Positions 8,469-16,720 of a DNA stretch of 64,000 nt are shown piece by piece. Below the pieces are notes generated by a model, which searched no databases, was not told where the DNA came from, and saw only the letters and a list, made by a program, of their open reading frames with translations. This DNA comes from Bdellovibrio sp. SKB1291214 (GTDB lineage: Bacteria > Bdellovibrionota > Bdellovibrionia > Bdellovibrionales > Bdellovibrionaceae): NCBI RefSeq assembly GCF_002209355.2, contig NZ_CP106855.1, positions 2,108,001 to 2,172,000 on the forward strand, read 5' to 3'. A program made the position numbers and the translations under genes. The stretch's first letter is position 1. Each line of letters opens with the position of its first letter.

Positions 8469-9415
8469 AAGCCGCGCTGGTAACTTAATGAGATATTTCC
8501 GCGGCTGTCGTCCGTCGTCTGAGTTTTAAAGCGCTTCGTGCTCATCTCATAGCTATAACCAAATTCCACATCATCAAATCTTAAAACGAAACCGGCACTC
8601 CCGGCCGTCAGCAGAGGACGCTTTTCAACTGACGGACTTTCTCCATCAGAGTTTCCATCCAAAAAAATGTCTTTAGCCACGATCTTTTCATTGATACGAA
8701 ATACCGCAAATAAAGAGAAGCGTTCATCATACGCATTGATGGCTCTATAGCCCATATCATCTGGAATATTATAGCCCCAGCGAAGGATAGCGCCAATTTC
8801 TGCATGGGTATCGACGTTTCCTAAAGAGCCCCCATAGAAATAAATGAAATCGGAATCAGCACTGCCTTCATAACGATAGGGGAGTACGGCCTGCTTGACC
8901 TTTACATTGATACCAAGCTCATTATGAAGTTGATGGTCCCATCCTTGAGCTTCATCCACCCCAATCATCCGGTGATAAGCATTCTGTGTTTCTTTTGCTA
9001 AGGCAGCAGGACCCACGACACCCAGGTCGATTGCATATATAGTTAAAAGCTTTTCTTCACGCACACCCAGCGTGCTTGTTAGGAACAACCAACCAGCATA
9101 CGGTTGGTCCGCTGGATCTGGAATCGCGAGATCGGTGTTTTCGGGCGTATAGATGAACTGTGAAATGGCCAAACTCGAATAAAGTTTCTGCGAAGAAGAA
9201 AAGTCATCTTTAAAACCGCTCGTGAATCCGAACAGCCCACTTTGAATAACACCCACAGATATATTGTTAGTCAGATGGCGATCTGAATGTTCTGGCCCTG
9301 TGAAATAGTCATTTCCAACATCTAAAATGATCTGTCTTCCACCATCATTTGCTGATGCTGAATAAACAGGCAAAATTTGTAGAAATAGAATCACCAAAAG
9401 TTTTTTTGAAGTCAC
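8465..9415 (-). CDS. lpxR: lipid A 3'-O-deacylase, LpxR family (DUF2219)
   Basis: A 316-residue outer-membrane enzyme that in characterised relatives removes the 3'-acyloxyacyl group of lipid A. The signal peptide is residues 1-22. Family landmarks appear in order: an Asn-Asp pair (NDYF, residues 35-38), QPYAGWLFL (104-112), and DLGVVGPAALAKETQNAYHR with the candidate catalytic His148. GWDHQLHNELG follows near 158. The C-terminal strand ends in Phe (SLSYQRGF), as expected for Bam-inserted barrels. The length fits the family. It could act on the cell's own lipid A or on prey lipid A; the sequence does not say which. It stands alone, convergent with the trio at 6.2-8.5 kb. Confidence 0.85.
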   Translation of the reverse strand: MTSKKLLVILFLQILPVYSASANDGGRQIILDVGNDYFTGPEHSDRHLTNNISVGVIQSGLFGFTSGFKDDFSSSQKLYSSLAISQFIYTPENTDLAIPDPADQPYAGWLFLTSTLGVREEKLLTIYAIDLGVVGPAALAKETQNAYHRMIGVDEAQGWDHQLHNELGINVKVKQAVLPYRYEGSADSDFIYFYGGSLGNVDTHAEIGAILRWGYNIPDDMGYRAINAYDERFSLFAVFRINEKIVAKDIFLDGNSDGESPSVEKRPLLTAGSAGFVLRFDDVEFGYSYEMSTKRFKTQTTDDSRGNISLSYQRGF

Positions 9416-9597
9416 AAGTCCTCGTATCTATTAGGACTTTGTAATATGTGGGGTGTCTAATTGTCGACGATAACTGCAAAGATTTCATAAATTAAGTGAA
9501 ATTTACGCGCTGTTCAAAATTGCTATTGTCTTTGTGCGTAATCGGGTGCATTTATGCGGCACAACAAAAAACAGATCCATTAACACAGGAGAAAATA

Positions 9598-10086
9598 ATG
9601 AAAAACATGATCCTTGCTATTGCCGCTCTTATCGTTGGTCAAACTGCTAACGCAGCTATCTCTGCTAACTCTTCTTGGGAAGAAATCAATGCAGCTAAAG
9701 GTCCTTATCAAATCGTAGCTCCAGTTGTATACATGGGCCGCGCTATTGATTACACTTTCGTTTGCCGTAACGGTGACACTCTTCAAACTATCAAACCAGT
9801 AGACATCGTTGAAGTTGTTCAACCAACTAACCAAAACGGTCGCACTGAATTCAAAGTTGTTGGTTCTGAAGTTCTTTCTACTTCTATCAACTACACTCAC
9901 AAAGAATCTTTCTGTGATCAAACTAAAGGTGACCGCACAGTTTGCAAAGACGTAGTTTACACTGGTACATACCCAATGACTGTTAACGTAAAAGTTTACA
10001 CTCAAGTTGGTCACAACCAACCAGCTCGTTTGCTTTTCACTAAAGCATACACAGTTCCAACTTGCGATAACGCATCTGTTAACTAA
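9598..10086 (+). CDS. small secreted protein with strongly biased codon use
   Basis: A 162-residue protein with a signal peptide (MKNMILAIAALIVGQTANA), preceded by CAGGAG at good spacing. The mature part has four Cys (near VCRNGD, SFCDQTK, TVCKD and PTCDNA), likely two disulfides, and a beta-strand pattern. Codons end in T or C with marked uniformity (repeated act, gtt, aac, cgt), unlike most neighbours, which suggests high expression (inference). A strong terminator follows at 10113. I do not recognise the family. An upstream GTG at 9496 would give a second, lipoprotein-like signal sequence in frame and is considered unlikely. Confidence 0.7.
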   Translation: MKNMILAIAALIVGQTANAAISANSSWEEINAAKGPYQIVAPVVYMGRAIDYTFVCRNGDTLQTIKPVDIVEVVQPTNQNGRTEFKVVGSEVLSTSINYTHKESFCDQTKGDRTVCKDVVYTGTYPMTVNVKVYTQVGHNQPARLLFTKAYTVPTCDNASVN

Positions 10087-10112
10087 TTATCTTAGTTAAA
10101 TTGGAATAGCTT

Positions 10113-10144
10113 AAAAAGCCCGCTGAAAAGCGGGCTTTTTTTTT
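10113..10144 (+). terminator. rho-independent terminator of the 9598 gene
   Basis: GCCCGCT, a short A-rich loop, then AGCGGGC, followed by nine T. It is preceded by an A-run, so it could also work leftward. It lies 27 bases after the stop codon. Confidence 0.9.
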
Positions 10145-10145
10145 A

Positions 10146-10200
10146 AGGTAACAGTTCCCTTTTCGTACTGCGATGCCGTACGAAAAGGGAACTGTTACCT
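10146..10200. repeat. 55-bp palindromic repeat, AGGTAACAG family, copy 1
   Basis: A perfect inverted repeat: 23-bp arms beginning AGGTAACAGTTCCC and a 9-base loop. The last base is the first base of the oppA-type stop codon on the minus strand (10200-10202). Other copies lie at 23414, 30954, 62412 and 62476. Confidence 0.9.
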
Positions 10201-11876
10201 TAGAAGTGCCAGTTTTCGATTTGTAGATATTCGGAATTATTATGGCCCGACATTTCGTATCCTTTAAGACCCTTCGGAATGATCGAAGTGTTGGAACGAT
10301 AGTAACTTGGTAATTGCGGAAGCTCTTCCGTGTAAATCTTTAAAATCTTGTGCATGATTTCGATTCTTTTTTTCTGATCGAATTCTTCTCCAGCTTGTAC
10401 AAGTAGTTTATCCACTTCTTTGTTTTTCCAGCCGGAACGATTGTGGCCTGACCACCCATTTCCTTTGGAAGGTACCATTTCGGAACTCATAGTTCCTTGC
10501 GGGACCATGTTCGGGGACTCGACCCAGGTTAATGCTGCCATCTCAAACTTTCTTTGGCGCAAAATCTCTCCAAAGAACACACGGCCTGGGAAGCTTTTTA
10601 GAATCACCTCAAGTCCCAGTTGTTTCCATTGACCTTGCAGATAAACCGCAATCATTTCATTCATCTTATTGTCGGCAACGTTGGTCATCGTCAGGCTCAT
10701 TTTTTTGCCGTCTTTATAGCGATAGCCATCGGGCCCCATTTTCCAGCCAGCTTCATCCAACATTCGTTGGGCTTTCATTTTGCTGTAAGGGTAAATCGTC
10801 ACAAGCTTGGGATCGTCCGTGAACCATTCATCCAGGGGAGTGGAAAAATGAATGGCGGGAGGTTGTTTCCCATCAAAAAAAGATTTGCCCATTTCACTGC
10901 GGTTAAAACCAAGAAGCAGAGCTTGGCGGACCTTAAGGTCCTTCAAGATGGAGTTATCTAGATTCAGTTCGATATGTGCATACATGGATCCAGCCACATA
11001 TTTCACTTCGTAAGGCAGATTCTGGGCTTTTACTTTTTTTTCGAAAGCTAAGGTCTGATCAAAGCTCATTCCTGATGAAGATGTCATATCGACATTTCCG
11101 CTCATCAAATTTGCTTCCATGGATGTGGAATTTAAAATGAATTTAAAGATCACTTTTTTAAAGTAAGGTTTAGTTCCATAGAATTTTTCATTCGGAACGA
11201 GGACGACGTGGCTGCCTTGTTTTAATTCACTGACTCTGTAAGGACCATTATACAATCCCGGCTCCGTTATTTTTGAAGAGTACAAAGAATTGCGTTCGTA
11301 AGCCAGAACGTGACCCTTGTGTTTTTCAAAAATGGGTAGCTCAAGATGGGCGGGCAGCAGACGAGGGAATGAGACATAATAGTTGTATTGAGGTCTTTTA
11401 AAAATAATTGAACATTTTTTTGGATTGGCGTTATCGATCACGATGTCTTGAACGTTGTCGTAATCATCGCGATTTGGTGTCGCGACTAAATCGTTGCTGC
11501 CGACTTTCCATCCCGCGTGCAAGTCTTTACATGTCACCGGCTTGCCATCGCCCCACATGGCGTTGTCGATGAATTCCACATCCGCTTTAAGATGCTTGCC
11601 GGTTTTATCTGTGAATAAACGGGCTTTCTTGTTTTCGATCGTGGGAATCTCTTTGATCAGGACCGCCTTTGGTTTGCCCTGGGGAGTGATCATTACTAAC
11701 GGACGCATGATCGCGTCTTGTATCAAGCCTCCAGCGGCCATGGTGTTGACCAGAGGATGAATGGTGTCGAACTCGGCATTCACAGCAATTTTTAATTCAT
11801 CTTTCGGGGCTGACCATGTAGTCGCCGTGAAAACTGTTGCCAGTGAAAAAGAAATCAAAGTGAACTTGTGAATCAT
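10200..11876 (-). CDS. OppA/DppA-type ABC transporter peptide-binding protein
   Basis: A 558-residue periplasmic solute-binding protein of family 5 (SBP_bac_5). The signal peptide is residues 1-22 (FTLISFSLATVFTATTWSA). The family features are ELKIAVNAEFDTIHPL at the mature start, MWGDGKPVTCKDLHAGW (the WSDGxPxTAxD-like motif), GLYNGPYRVSELKQGSHVVLVPNEKFYG, and VRQALLLGFNRSEM. AGGAG stands upstream of the ATG at 11876. A longer reading frame upstream to 11933 lacks a signal at its start. No permease or ATPase genes are adjacent, so the transporter partners must be elsewhere or absent. The stop codon abuts a dispersed palindrome. Confidence 0.85.
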   Translation of the reverse strand: MIHKFTLISFSLATVFTATTWSAPKDELKIAVNAEFDTIHPLVNTMAAGGLIQDAIMRPLVMITPQGKPKAVLIKEIPTIENKKARLFTDKTGKHLKADVEFIDNAMWGDGKPVTCKDLHAGWKVGSNDLVATPNRDDYDNVQDIVIDNANPKKCSIIFKRPQYNYYVSFPRLLPAHLELPIFEKHKGHVLAYERNSLYSSKITEPGLYNGPYRVSELKQGSHVVLVPNEKFYGTKPYFKKVIFKFILNSTSMEANLMSGNVDMTSSSGMSFDQTLAFEKKVKAQNLPYEVKYVAGSMYAHIELNLDNSILKDLKVRQALLLGFNRSEMGKSFFDGKQPPAIHFSTPLDEWFTDDPKLVTIYPYSKMKAQRMLDEAGWKMGPDGYRYKDGKKMSLTMTNVADNKMNEMIAVYLQGQWKQLGLEVILKSFPGRVFFGEILRQRKFEMAALTWVESPNMVPQGTMSSEMVPSKGNGWSGHNRSGWKNKEVDKLLVQAGEEFDQKKRIEIMHKILKIYTEELPQLPSYYRSNTSIIPKGLKGYEMSGHNNSEYLQIENWHF

Positions 11877-11934
11877 CCGCTCGCTCCTGTTATTAGAAAA
11901 ACTATATAGGGCCAAGCTTTGATTGCAACACATA

Positions 11935-11967
11935 ACAAAAAGCTCCCACTGTTTATGCAGTGGGAGC
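11935..11967 (-). terminator. rho-independent terminator of the OmpA-type lipoprotein gene
   Basis: GCTCCCACTG (11942-11951), loop TTTATG, CAGTGGGAGC (11958-11967). On the minus strand it is followed by TTTTTG. It lies 38 bases after the minus-strand gene ending at 12005. Confidence 0.85.
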
Positions 11968-12004
11968 AGGGTATTTCCAAGTGAACTTTTAAATTTTCAG
12001 ATGA

Positions 12005-12661
12005 TTAGTGAGCGTTAGCTTGTTTTGGAACTTTGGATTCGTCCACAGTGATTTCGATTTCAACGCGACGATTTTTTGAACGTGCTTCCGCTGTTTTTGC
12101 AGGGTCAACGGGGTTCGTTGCACCCATACCTATAGAAGTGATTGTGTTTGCAGGAACACCACTTGCGATCAACTGGGCGCGAACTGCTTCAGCGCGATCT
12201 TTGGAAAGTGGATTGTTTTTAACTGCAGTTCCTGTGTCATCAGTATAACCGCGAACAGTCAAAATGTTCTCTGGGTATTTTTTCATGATTTGTGCAAGCT
12301 CTGAGATGTTAGATTGAGCTGCTGGTTTCAAAGTTGATTTACCAGTGTCGAACAAGATGTCTGATTTCAATTTGGTGATCAAACCTTGTTCAGTTCTTTT
12401 AGTTTCAGCGATTTTTGCCAATTCTTTAGCTTGTTGATCCATACGATGACCAACGCCACCACCGATACCAGCACCGAGAGCGGCACCGATCAAGGCACCT
12501 TCATTACGTTTACCAGTTTGGTGACCAATCACTGCACCAGCCACCGCGCCGATCGCGGCACCAATACCAGCGCCTTTAGCCGCATTTGGATTTTCATTCG
12601 CTGTCGCACAACCTGTAGCTATCATTGCTACTGCGGTACCGATAAGAACCATTCTTTTCAT
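12005..12661 (-). CDS. OmpA-family lipoprotein with glycine-zipper domain (YiaD-like)
   Basis: A 218-residue protein. The lipobox IATGC puts the lipid-anchored Cys at residue 18. Residues 30-75 are a glycine-zipper region (GAGIGAAIGAVAGAVIGHQTG, then GALIGAALGAGIGGGVGH). The C-terminal OmpA-like peptidoglycan-binding domain has ILFDTGKSTLKPAAQ, VRGYTDDTG and LSKDRAEAVRAQLIASGV, ending SKNRRVEIEI. It likely anchors the outer membrane to peptidoglycan. GGAG precedes the ATG. It is divergent from the SIMPL-domain gene with a 123-bp shared promoter region, and is followed by a strong terminator. Confidence 0.9.
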   Translation of the reverse strand: MKRMVLIGTAVAMIATGCATANENPNAAKGAGIGAAIGAVAGAVIGHQTGKRNEGALIGAALGAGIGGGVGHRMDQQAKELAKIAETKRTEQGLITKLKSDILFDTGKSTLKPAAQSNISELAQIMKKYPENILTVRGYTDDTGTAVKNNPLSKDRAEAVRAQLIASGVPANTITSIGMGATNPVDPAKTAEARSKNRRVEIEITVDESKVPKQANAH

Positions 12662-12784
12662 AATTAGAACTCCTTCAATTATTTTGTGAACAGACAGATT
12701 TTGCCAAGCTGCGCGATATCCGTCAATCCCCTTGGAGCTCATATATTTTTTGATTTAATCTTGGAGCAGAACGAAGGAGCGTTT

Positions 12785-13498
12785 ATGAGCAAAATGGTAA
12801 AAACATTAGTACTGGCAGTTACACTTTGTGCCACTATGGCACACGGAGCAGATCGTACAATCGTAGTCAGTGGAACATCTGAAAAAGGCTTGGATCCAAA
12901 CATGGTCAGTATGACTGTCGAAGTCTGGAGCAAGGCTCAAACTGCAAAACAAGCTCAGCAATCTGCGGCGAATCAGTTCAAAAATGTTAAGAAAGTCTTT
13001 GAAGACTTTAAAGTTAAAAAAGAAGACATCCAGACAGACAACTACAGTTTGAATCCCGAATACGTTTATGATCAGAAAACGCAGACTAATAAAATGGTTG
13101 GTTTCCGCGTTGTACAATCCTTAGTCGTAACTTTGCGGAAAGTCGATGAGGCGGGGCCATTCCTGGATGCTTTAGTTACTGACAAAAAGTCTACAGATTC
13201 TGGTGTGAACGTGAATTCAATCAACTGGGATTCAGATAAGCGTTCCGCAACTGAAACATCAGCTTTGGGAGATGCTGTTCGAAATACTAGAATAAAAGCA
13301 GAAGAAATCGCAAAAGCAGCCGGCGTTAAAATCAAAGGTGTCTCAAGAATTTCTCACGGAGTATCAGCAGTTCAACCACCAGTTCCAATGGTGCGTAACT
13401 TTGCTATGAAAGCGATGGCAGATTCTGCGCCGACGGAGCTTAGCGCAGGACAAATCAAAGTCCGCGTAGAAGTAACGGCAGAGTACGAAATCAATTAG
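12785..13498 (+). CDS. SIMPL-domain (DUF541) periplasmic protein
   Basis: A 237-residue protein with a signal peptide (residues 1-22, cleavage near AHGA). The SIMPL domain is clear: RTIVVSGTSEKGLDPNMVSMTVEV at the mature N-terminus, KKEDIQTDNYSLNPEY, GFRVVQSLVVTLRKVDEAG, and the Ala/Lys-rich helix AVRNTRIKAEEIAKAAGV. Members (YggE-like) are linked to oxidative stress responses, but the mechanism is not settled. GAAGGAG lies before the ATG. Divergent from the OmpA-type lipoprotein. Confidence 0.85.
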   Translation: MSKMVKTLVLAVTLCATMAHGADRTIVVSGTSEKGLDPNMVSMTVEVWSKAQTAKQAQQSAANQFKNVKKVFEDFKVKKEDIQTDNYSLNPEYVYDQKTQTNKMVGFRVVQSLVVTLRKVDEAGPFLDALVTDKKSTDSGVNVNSINWDSDKRSATETSALGDAVRNTRIKAEEIAKAAGVKIKGVSRISHGVSAVQPPVPMVRNFAMKAMADSAPTELSAGQIKVRVEVTAEYEIN

Positions 13499-13507
13499 GA
13501 CTTAACT

Positions 13508-13909
13508 TTACAGGTTGGGCTTCATATAGAAGCCCAAAAGTTCACTGGTGCTGACGAAGTTGCCATCTTTAAAAGTGCAACGATCCAGTCGGTACCAGTC
13601 TGGCCCGGCCTTAAATTCCACGATCTGTGGGATCCCCTCAAGTTCGCGGCAAAGATTGAAACCAGGATTGCTGCTTGTACTTTGAACTTTTGATTTATCG
13701 ATGAATTTAGTTTTTCGGAAAGCTATTTTACAATCTAATTTTCCGCAGCCTTTAGAAGCTAGGATTGTCTTGTCATCGTTAAAGCAATAAGTCGCTTTGA
13801 TTTCACTTGTTTTTCCATTAGTGGTTTCACGCAACAAACCCTTTTCACAAGTTAGCGGAGCTTGGGCAAAGGAGAATGTTGTAGCAAGAATCAACAGACT
13901 ATTTAACAT
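13508..13909 (-). CDS. small secreted Cys-containing protein, partner of the papain-like protease
   Basis: A 133-residue protein with a signal peptide (MLNSLLILATTFSFAQA). The mature part has six Cys (LTCEKG, ATYCFND, SKGCGKLDCK, FNLCRE, DRCTF), consistent with disulfides. Its start lies inside the end of the C1-like protease gene (11-base overlap), so the two are translationally coupled and probably act together. Whether it is an inhibitor, substrate or unrelated passenger cannot be told. No family recognised. Confidence 0.65.
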   Translation of the reverse strand: MLNSLLILATTFSFAQAPLTCEKGLLRETTNGKTSEIKATYCFNDDKTILASKGCGKLDCKIAFRKTKFIDKSKVQSTSSNPGFNLCRELEGIPQIVEFKAGPDWYRLDRCTFKDGNFVSTSELLGFYMKPNL

Positions 13910-15212
13910 AGGTCACATCCCATGTACGTTGCAGAAGATCTGCTTTGGGCATCCAAAACTGACCCTGGCTGCATTCATATTTTTTATCGTAAGTCGAGCA
14001 GCCCTTGCCCCAGGAATTTTTAATTTTATATTCGCATTGACCGGTTTTTTCATTGAAACGTCTTCCGGCTAAAACAACGGCGTGGGCCCCGACGGTGTCG
14101 GGCGTTGATGCTGGAGTTCTGCGATCATAAAAAGCATACGCGTCGACGGCGACGCTCACAGGGTTTTTCTTAGTCAGCTGTTCATCGATGATATCTGCAT
14201 ATTTTTTGTCGTCCACAGCTCTGCTGATCAAATCGTTGTATCCGTTGTAAAATCCTTTGCGCTGATAGGAGACGGCCTCTGGAGCTTCGTGAATTCTGTT
14301 TTTGCAGGATTTATTGCGCAGATTCAGAATGAATTCGTCTTCAACAGATTTTTTTACGACGTCTTGAACATCACCGACGTTAATTTTGGGAAACATTTTC
14401 TTAGCCTCAGAATACAAGTCATCGCAAGCTAGACTCTGCGACATCACTTGATTTCGGCCCATTCTGTCCAAGGCACGCATGTTGTCGGCAAAGTTTCCGC
14501 CTGAATTGTCTTCGCTAGGTAATTCACTTTCTAAGCAAAAGCCGTTTTTTGCAGCTTTAGAGATGGCTTTATCAGTAAATCCCCCGTTGATATCGGCTGT
14601 CGACGTGCCCAATATTCCTCGGTTCATTCCATCCAGCCAGTCATCTTGATAATTTAAGGCAATGTCTGCGGCCGAAATGTTCTTTTTTAATTTGTAAGAC
14701 ATTAAATCAGCGGCGGCGAAGGCGTAACACCAACCCACGGAATCCTGATTGCGAGTTGCTGGCAGATCTTTACTCATGTCGACAGCCGTGCAGGATTTGC
14801 GTTCGACCGCCATAGCTTCAAGGCCCTGCTTTTTCTTTTCAGCTAGATAGTTCTTGTAGTCATCAAAACCAAACTCTTTGGCGTATTCTGTGAACTCTTT
14901 TTCATACTCTTTCGTATCACCGTGCTGGGCCGAGGCATCCAGATCATTTTTGACCCGTAAAAATTCCCGCTTGCGGGATTCTTTGGCCATGCTATCCAGG
15001 AACTTGTCATCGACCCCTAAAAGTTGTTGGGTCGTTTGCCCACAAGATCTGACGGTGGTTTTAAGCTGCTGTACCGTTTTAGTGACGATTGTTTTGTCGT
15101 AAGAGAGTTTAATTCCCTCGTACAGTTCCTTGGCTTCGGCGCAAACCGCCGATTGGGCATTGGAAACGCTGGGGAATAAAAAGGGCAGGCACAGCAGAGG
15201 TAAGTACTTCAT
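13899..15212 (-). CDS. secreted papain-like (C1 family) cysteine protease
   Basis: A 437-residue protein with a signal peptide (MKYLPLLCLPFLFPSVSNA). A charged helical region of about 120 residues precedes the catalytic domain. The active site is visible: Gln156 and Cys162 in TRNQDSVGWCYAFA, His377 in VGAHAVVLAGRRF, and Asn399 in KIKNSWGKGC. The spacing Cys to His (215) exceeds plain papain, so there is an insertion in the middle. It probably acts in the periplasm or outside the cell. The start at 15212 was chosen because it opens with the signal peptide; an upstream frame extends to 15320. Coupled to the 13508 gene. Confidence 0.85.
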   Translation of the reverse strand: MKYLPLLCLPFLFPSVSNAQSAVCAEAKELYEGIKLSYDKTIVTKTVQQLKTTVRSCGQTTQQLLGVDDKFLDSMAKESRKREFLRVKNDLDASAQHGDTKEYEKEFTEYAKEFGFDDYKNYLAEKKKQGLEAMAVERKSCTAVDMSKDLPATRNQDSVGWCYAFAAADLMSYKLKKNISAADIALNYQDDWLDGMNRGILGTSTADINGGFTDKAISKAAKNGFCLESELPSEDNSGGNFADNMRALDRMGRNQVMSQSLACDDLYSEAKKMFPKINVGDVQDVVKKSVEDEFILNLRNKSCKNRIHEAPEAVSYQRKGFYNGYNDLISRAVDDKKYADIIDEQLTKKNPVSVAVDAYAFYDRRTPASTPDTVGAHAVVLAGRRFNEKTGQCEYKIKNSWGKGCSTYDKKYECSQGQFWMPKADLLQRTWDVTYVK

Positions 15213-15372
15213 TCGTTCATTATCAGATGAACAGTCTTGGAAGGGGAGTAATTTAATGGGAGAATTCTTAACATTTTTGAATGGAAATGAAGCATTGAGT
15301 GATGGAATTTCAGTGGTCAAAGTAAATGCCGTCCTTTAGCGTATCAGACACACGACTAAAGGAGTGCTCAGC

Positions 15373-16134
15373 ATGATCGAAATGCTTTCGAATCCGCAGA
15401 TATGGATCGCGTTTTTTACTTTGTTCGCTTTGGAACTTGTTCTTGGTATTGACAACGTTATTTTTATTTCAATTCTAGCTGGCAAACTTCCTAAAGAGCA
15501 GCAGGACAGAGCCCGTGTCACCGGGTTGGCTTTAGCGGTCATCACGCGAGTGATTTTACTCTTCTCTTTAAGTTGGATTATCGGTCTTACAGAACCGTTG
15601 TTTGCTGTTTTCGGGCAAGAAATTTCCGGTCGCGACTTGATCTTGTTGCTGGGTGGTTTGTTCTTGATCGTTAAAAGCACCATGGAGATCAATCATAAAT
15701 TGGAAGGGGTCGAGGGCAGTCAATCAAATCACGTTGCCCACTCGTTCAGTGCGGTGATCTTTCAGATTCTTTTATTGGACGTAGTATTCTCGTTGGATTC
15801 AGTGATCACCGCAGTGGGTATGGTCAGTGAAATCGGTGTTATGGTCGCAGCAGTTGTTGTCTCTGCGGTTGTGATGATCGTGTCAGCAAAATCAATCAGT
15901 AACTTCGTAGACTCTCATCCATCACTTAAAATTTTGGCATTGAGCTTCTTGTTAATGATTGGTTTCACTTTGATCGTTGAATCCTTGGAAGTTCACATCC
16001 CGAAAGGCTACGTTTACTTCGCAATGGCCTTCTCGGTGGGTGTTGAGATGTTAAACATTCGCATGCGTAAGAAAAAACCGAAAGAGCCAGTTAAGCTTCG
16101 CGAACGTTTTGCTGAAGACGACGCAAAAAAATAA
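15373..16134 (+). CDS. TerC-family integral membrane protein
   Basis: A 253-residue protein with about seven transmembrane helices. TerC hallmarks are LFALELVLGIDNVIFISILAGKLP, with the membrane-embedded acidic residues of EL.LGIDN, and the second half LLLDVVFSLDSVITAVGM. The motif pair ELVLGIDN and DVVFSLDS is diagnostic. Related proteins (Alx, MeeY/MeeF-type) have been linked to manganese or metal export during exoenzyme metalation; the substrate here is inferred only. AAAGGAG precedes the ATG. It shares a bidirectional terminator with the convergent gene at 16171. Confidence 0.9.
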   Translation: MIEMLSNPQIWIAFFTLFALELVLGIDNVIFISILAGKLPKEQQDRARVTGLALAVITRVILLFSLSWIIGLTEPLFAVFGQEISGRDLILLLGGLFLIVKSTMEINHKLEGVEGSQSNHVAHSFSAVIFQILLLDVVFSLDSVITAVGMVSEIGVMVAAVVVSAVVMIVSAKSISNFVDSHPSLKILALSFLLMIGFTLIVESLEVHIPKGYVYFAMAFSVGVEMLNIRMRKKKPKEPVKLRERFAEDDAKK

Positions 16135-16140
16135 ATTAAA

Positions 16141-16170
16141 AAAAAAGCCGCTTTTCGAAGCGGCTTTTTT
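16141..16170. terminator. bidirectional rho-independent terminator
   Basis: Six A, GCCGCTT, loop TTCG, AAGCGGC, six or more T. It sits between the convergent TerC-family gene (ends 16134) and the GyrI-like gene (ends 16171) and serves both strands. Confidence 0.9.
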
Positions 16171-16716
16171 TTATTTGTTTTTTACTGGGAACAAGTACGT
16201 TGTTGTCATGGCTGCTTTTTCTGTGATCGAGTGGATCTCGTAGATTTCAACAGCGGCTCCCGTTTGTTCTAGTTTTTTTTCCAGAAGGTAAGCCTCAACT
16301 CGGGGATAGACTTTCAAGGGGCCGATGCCAGGAGAACCGGTGAATACTGCCTGCACATAGGTACGTGCTGGAATTTCGCCTTCTTTCATGTTCTCTGGTG
16401 CACCTTCAGGCATTTTTTCAATCAAGCAACCCACTTTAGAGCGAAGACGTGCTTCTTCAACTTGGCGGGGATCATCAAGATATTCACCGAAAGTACGTTG
16501 GCATGTGACGCCTTTTTCTTTCATGAATTTTTCAACTTTTTCGATCACTTTATTAACTTTGTGGTACGGGCCGACGTGTTCGATATAAATAGTTTTGTAA
16601 GGACCCAGTTGTTGCGCATCAGAAAGCTGTACGCCTTTGAATGCACCCAAATATGTCGCCAGGTAAACCCCGAAAGAAATAACCATCACCACGACGAAAA
16701 CAATCATATATCTCAT
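16171..16716 (-). CDS. membrane-anchored GyrI-like small-molecule-binding domain protein
   Basis: A 181-residue protein. Residues 3-24 form one transmembrane anchor (MIVFVVVMVISFGVYLATYLG). The rest resembles the GyrI-like/SOUL effector-binding fold: GPYKTIYIEHVGPYHKVNKVIEKVEKF, FGEYLDDPRQV, ARTYVQAVFTGSPGIG, VEAYLLEKKL, and a final beta strand. Such domains bind small molecules or, in stand-alone forms, hydrolyse or scavenge toxic compounds. The ligand is unknown. GGAAG precedes the ATG at 16716. The gene starts 4 bases after the stop of the thioredoxin-fold gene, so they form an operon. Confidence 0.7.
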   Translation of the reverse strand: MRYMIVFVVVMVISFGVYLATYLGAFKGVQLSDAQQLGPYKTIYIEHVGPYHKVNKVIEKVEKFMKEKGVTCQRTFGEYLDDPRQVEEARLRSKVGCLIEKMPEGAPENMKEGEIPARTYVQAVFTGSPGIGPLKVYPRVEAYLLEKKLEQTGAAVEIYEIHSITEKAAMTTTYLFPVKNK

Positions 16717-16720
16717 TGTA

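Noticed and set aside
9496-9597. GTG start 102 bases upstream of the 9598 gene, in frame, giving a second lipoprotein-like signal peptide (MKFTRCSKLLLSLCVIGC).
   Set aside because: The ATG at 9598 has an ideal ribosome-binding site and its own clean signal peptide; the upstream frame has no such site, and two tandem signal peptides are implausible.
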